64,000 nucleotides of DNA from Bacillus sp. KH172YL63 (GTDB lineage Bacteria > Bacillota > Bacilli > Bacillales > Bacillaceae_B): positions 2,840,001 through 2,904,000 of the forward strand of contig NZ_AP022842.1 in assembly GCF_011398925.1 (NCBI RefSeq), read 5' to 3'. Below, in pieces: positions 61,658 to 64,000 of the stretch (positions are counted from its first letter, which is position 1; every line of letters starts with the position of its first letter). Position numbers and translations under genes: made by a program. Under the pieces are notes generated by a model. That model was given only the letters and a program-made list of their open reading frames with translations. It was not told the DNA's origin and made no database searches.

Positions 61658-62137
61658 TTAAATCACCATAAAGAAATAAATGGCCATTACGACCTGTATG
61701 ATTCCTTTTGTCAGGACACTTGAAATGAAGCCTACAACAGAACCTACCCCTACTTTAACCGCATTCTTGATAGGGCTTCGGTGCACGATCCATTCTCCGA
61801 TGACCGCGCCAAGAAAGGGACCGATCAGAATCCCTGCCACCGGGATGACAAATGGGCCGATAAGCAGTCCGATGGTGCTTCCCCATATCCCGGCTTTCGT
61901 ACCGCCGAATTTCTTTACACCGATGAGATTCGCCAGATAATCGGCTCCAAATAACAGGGCGACAAAAAGGAGCTGTACAGTCCAGAATAACCAACCAAAC
62001 GGTTCGAAGCTGAAAAAGGCCCCATAAAGAATAAAGCTTCCCACCAATAAAATGACGCTCGGCAAGATCGGATAAATCAGCCCGACGAACGATAACACCA
62101 TAAGTGCGATGATGATTCCCCAATATAAAATGTCCAT
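61658..62137 (-). CDS. yqgC: DUF456 membrane protein YqgC
   Basis: A 159-residue protein of four or more membrane helices, very Gly/Ile rich (LIYPILPSVILLVGSFILYG; GIWGSTIGLLIGPFVIPVAGILIG region). Matches DUF456/YqgC by sequence and by position after sodA. Glycine-zipper-like repeats are present. Function unknown. Confidence 0.9.
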   Translation of the reverse strand: MDILYWGIIIALMVLSFVGLIYPILPSVILLVGSFILYGAFFSFEPFGWLFWTVQLLFVALLFGADYLANLIGVKKFGGTKAGIWGSTIGLLIGPFVIPVAGILIGPFLGAVIGEWIVHRSPIKNAVKVGVGSVVGFISSVLTKGIIQVVMAIYFFMVI

Positions 62138-62161
62138 TCCGTTACACCTCCAACTTGATAG

Positions 62162-62198
62162 AAAAAGGACCCCTTAAGATTCATCTCCAAGGGGTCCA
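62162..62198 (-). terminator. Terminator of the Na/Pi cotransporter gene
   Basis: GGACCCCTTGG / TTAAGGGGTCC stem, followed by TTTTTC on the minus strand. Confidence 0.87.
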
Positions 62199-62210
62199 GG
62201 GAATGCATTC

Positions 62211-63839
62211 TTACTCTACTCCCAATACTGCTTCTGCAATATTGACAGCATGATCACCAATACGCTCTAAGTTACTGATGATATCGACAAATACGATTCC
62301 TGCTTGTCCAGAACAGCGACCTTCGTTCAGGCGCAGGATATGTTGTTTGCGGAGCTTGCGTTCCATTTTATCAATTTGATCTTCTTTTTCAGCCACTTCT
62401 CTGGCAATGTCTGTATCGTTCAGATCCAAAGATTTCATAGCTTTTTCAACTGTTTCAATCGTCAAATTGAACATAGTTTCTAAATCTGACATGGCATCAT
62501 CAGTGATTTTCACTTTATTTGCCTGCTGATATTCAATCAGTTCAACGATGTTTTCAAAGTGATCGCCCACACGTTCGATGTCACGAACCGTATCCATCAG
62601 GATGGAGTGGCGTTCAGATTCAGATTCTGAAAGGGATGCAGATGATAAATCAACAAGATAGTTTGTGATCTTCTTATCTAAGTTGTTGATGGCTCCTTCG
62701 ATTTGATAAGCAGCCTCTGCATTTTTCGAGCTTTTTGTTTTTAAGAATTCATTTGTTTCCTCTAGTCCTTTAACAGCGAATGCACCCATGCGGAGTACCT
62801 CTTCTTTCGCCTGACCAAGGGCAATGGACGGCGACTGTTCGATGAACATAGGATCCAAATGTTTAGAGTTATAATCAACGAGAGAGTCTTGACCTGGAAT
62901 CAACTTGGTTACGATCACTGCCAATATCGCGATGAACGGGAATTGAATGATTGTATTTGTTAAGTTAAATGTTCCGTGTGCAAAAGCGATTGTCATTGGT
63001 TCATTCAAGTTGAACGCAGATTGTAAAAATACGACAAACTTCGTGAACAACGGTAGAATGATCAGGAAGATCGTTGTACCGATCAAGTTAAACAACACAT
63101 GGACCGCTGCTGCACGTCTCGCGGCAACTGATGCACCAAGAGCTGCAAGAACAGCCGTAATCGTTGTACCGATATTATCACCGAATAAAATCGGTAATCC
63201 TGCGTTCAAGTCAACAAGATCAGAGCTGTACAGCTCCTGAAGAATCCCGATTGTTGCAGAAGAACTTTGTACGATGACCGTAAATAATGTCCCTACAACC
63301 ACTCCAAGGATTGGGTTGTCACTCATGCTTACCGTCAAATCGTGGAAGGCTTCAAGCGAACGAAGTGGTTTCATTCCTCCGCCCATCAATTCCAATCCAT
63401 AGAATAAAGCACCGAATCCAAAAATCATCTGACCGAAATTGTGGACCTTCTTATTTTTAAAGAAGAAAAGCATGATTGTTCCGACAGCAATGATCGGCAG
63501 GGCATACTCACCCACATCGACACCGATGATGAATGCCGTTACCGTCGTACCGATATTCGCACCCATGATGACGCCGATTGCTTGTCGTAATGTCATAAAG
63601 CCGGCACTTACCAATCCGACGACAATAACCGTCGTACCACTACTTGACTGGATCAGGATGGTTACAAAAATACCTGCCAACACACCCATGAATGGGTTTG
63701 TCGTGAACTTATCAAGAATTTCTTTCAGACGTTCACCTGCAGACTTCTGTAGACCGTCCCCCATATACTTAATCCCGAAGAGAAAAATCCCTAATCCTCC
63801 AAAGAACTGAAACAGCATCTCTTGCCAATTTAATTCCAT
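62211..63839 (-). CDS. Na/Pi cotransporter family protein with PhoU-like tail
   Basis: A 542-residue protein started at ATG 63837-63839 (MELNWQEMLFQFFGG) after GGGG. Two inverted Na_Pi_cotrans repeats carry the paired QSSS motifs (VTILIQSSSGTT and FTVIVQSSSAT). The C-terminal 170 residues form a PhoU-like helical domain (RDIERVGDHFENIVELIEY, SNLERIGDHAVNIAEAV). It mediates Na-coupled phosphate movement across the membrane. Together with pst-phoU it makes the region rich in phosphate genes. Confidence 0.93.
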   Translation of the reverse strand: MELNWQEMLFQFFGGLGIFLFGIKYMGDGLQKSAGERLKEILDKFTTNPFMGVLAGIFVTILIQSSSGTTVIVVGLVSAGFMTLRQAIGVIMGANIGTTVTAFIIGVDVGEYALPIIAVGTIMLFFFKNKKVHNFGQMIFGFGALFYGLELMGGGMKPLRSLEAFHDLTVSMSDNPILGVVVGTLFTVIVQSSSATIGILQELYSSDLVDLNAGLPILFGDNIGTTITAVLAALGASVAARRAAAVHVLFNLIGTTIFLIILPLFTKFVVFLQSAFNLNEPMTIAFAHGTFNLTNTIIQFPFIAILAVIVTKLIPGQDSLVDYNSKHLDPMFIEQSPSIALGQAKEEVLRMGAFAVKGLEETNEFLKTKSSKNAEAAYQIEGAINNLDKKITNYLVDLSSASLSESESERHSILMDTVRDIERVGDHFENIVELIEYQQANKVKITDDAMSDLETMFNLTIETVEKAMKSLDLNDTDIAREVAEKEDQIDKMERKLRKQHILRLNEGRCSGQAGIVFVDIISNLERIGDHAVNIAEAVLGVE

Positions 63840-64000
63840 TTTTTCAACCCCTACAAATATTTTCGACATAAAATAACAAAAACCCCATATCATTTTTAAA
63901 CTATTACGAAGGATTCGTAAATAGTTTTTTGTTCAAATTTACAATAGGTTAATAAAACTCGACTTTTATTACAACAATGTTACATTTTATAATTATTATA
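63840..64000. promoter_or_regulatory. Upstream region of the Na/Pi gene, to the window edge
   Basis: 161 bp of AT-rich sequence with the ribosome binding site of the Na/Pi gene; no PhoP-box-like 11-bp repeats were found in it, unlike pstS. Confidence 0.4.

Overview
The window looks like a chromosome segment from a low-to-mid G+C endospore-forming Bacillaceae (Bacillus sensu lato). The right part follows the gene order of the B. subtilis yqg region: mgsR, yqgY, yqgX, yqgW, yqgV, yqgU, yqgT, yqgS, glcK, yqgQ, gluP, yqgO, yqgN, rpmG, pst genes, pbpA, yqgE, sodA, yqgC. It also carries sporulation-type genes (a SpoVAF/GerA-family protein, a gamma-D-glutamyl peptidase). The genus cannot be fixed from the sequence alone.

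Layout. (1) 1-10127: the integrase end of a prophage that continues beyond the left edge. It holds a replication block on the minus strand (DnaB-type helicase, G39P-type loader, DnaD-type protein, Bet recombinase, SbcC-like ATPase), a small-ORF cluster, a Cro/CI-type switch with a self-cleaving repressor, and a large serine integrase. (2) 10128-10710: the promoter and 5' half of comGA, cut inside its Walker A codons exactly where the integrase gene ends. (3) 10711-about 12240: a decayed IS1182-family insertion sequence. (4) about 12300-21050: a second, decayed PBSX/skin-like prophage remnant with truncated portal and terminase genes, an Xpf-type regulator, XtrA, a DnaD-type protein, a frameshifted RecT and a beheaded YqaJ. 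Embedded in it are a HEPN-motif protein and two one-pass membrane proteins that look like cargo. (5) 21220-25515: a small-peptide locus. Four tandem copies of a gene for a repeat-built, Cys-containing peptide lie beside a CapA-family metallophosphatase, a GRDP-like protein, a divergent MFS exporter and a second 27-residue peptide. (6) 25576-26461: a second comGA 5' part, at what looks like the native chromosomal position and broken at a different codon. (7) 26494-64000: chromosomal backbone.

How the parts work together. The competence pilus ATPase gene comGA has been hit twice. Its 5' region occurs as two 570-bp copies about 98% identical, 15.7 kb apart, and no 3' half lies in the window. The left prophage probably excises and integrates through the Walker A site. 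The backbone contains a Pho-regulated phosphate uptake operon (pstS-pstC-pstA-pstB-phoU with a clear four-repeat PhoP box) followed further on by a Na/Pi symporter, a glycan-synthesis operon (DUF4912 protein, GH57-like/GT4 fusion, nucleotidyltransferase), envelope enzymes (LtaS-type synthase, PBP2-type transpeptidase) and sugar and redox genes.

The strongest candidate for something undescribed is the peptide locus at 21220-25515. No standard peptide-modifying enzyme is visible there, and three of the four tandem precursor copies differ from the intact one only by poly-A length.
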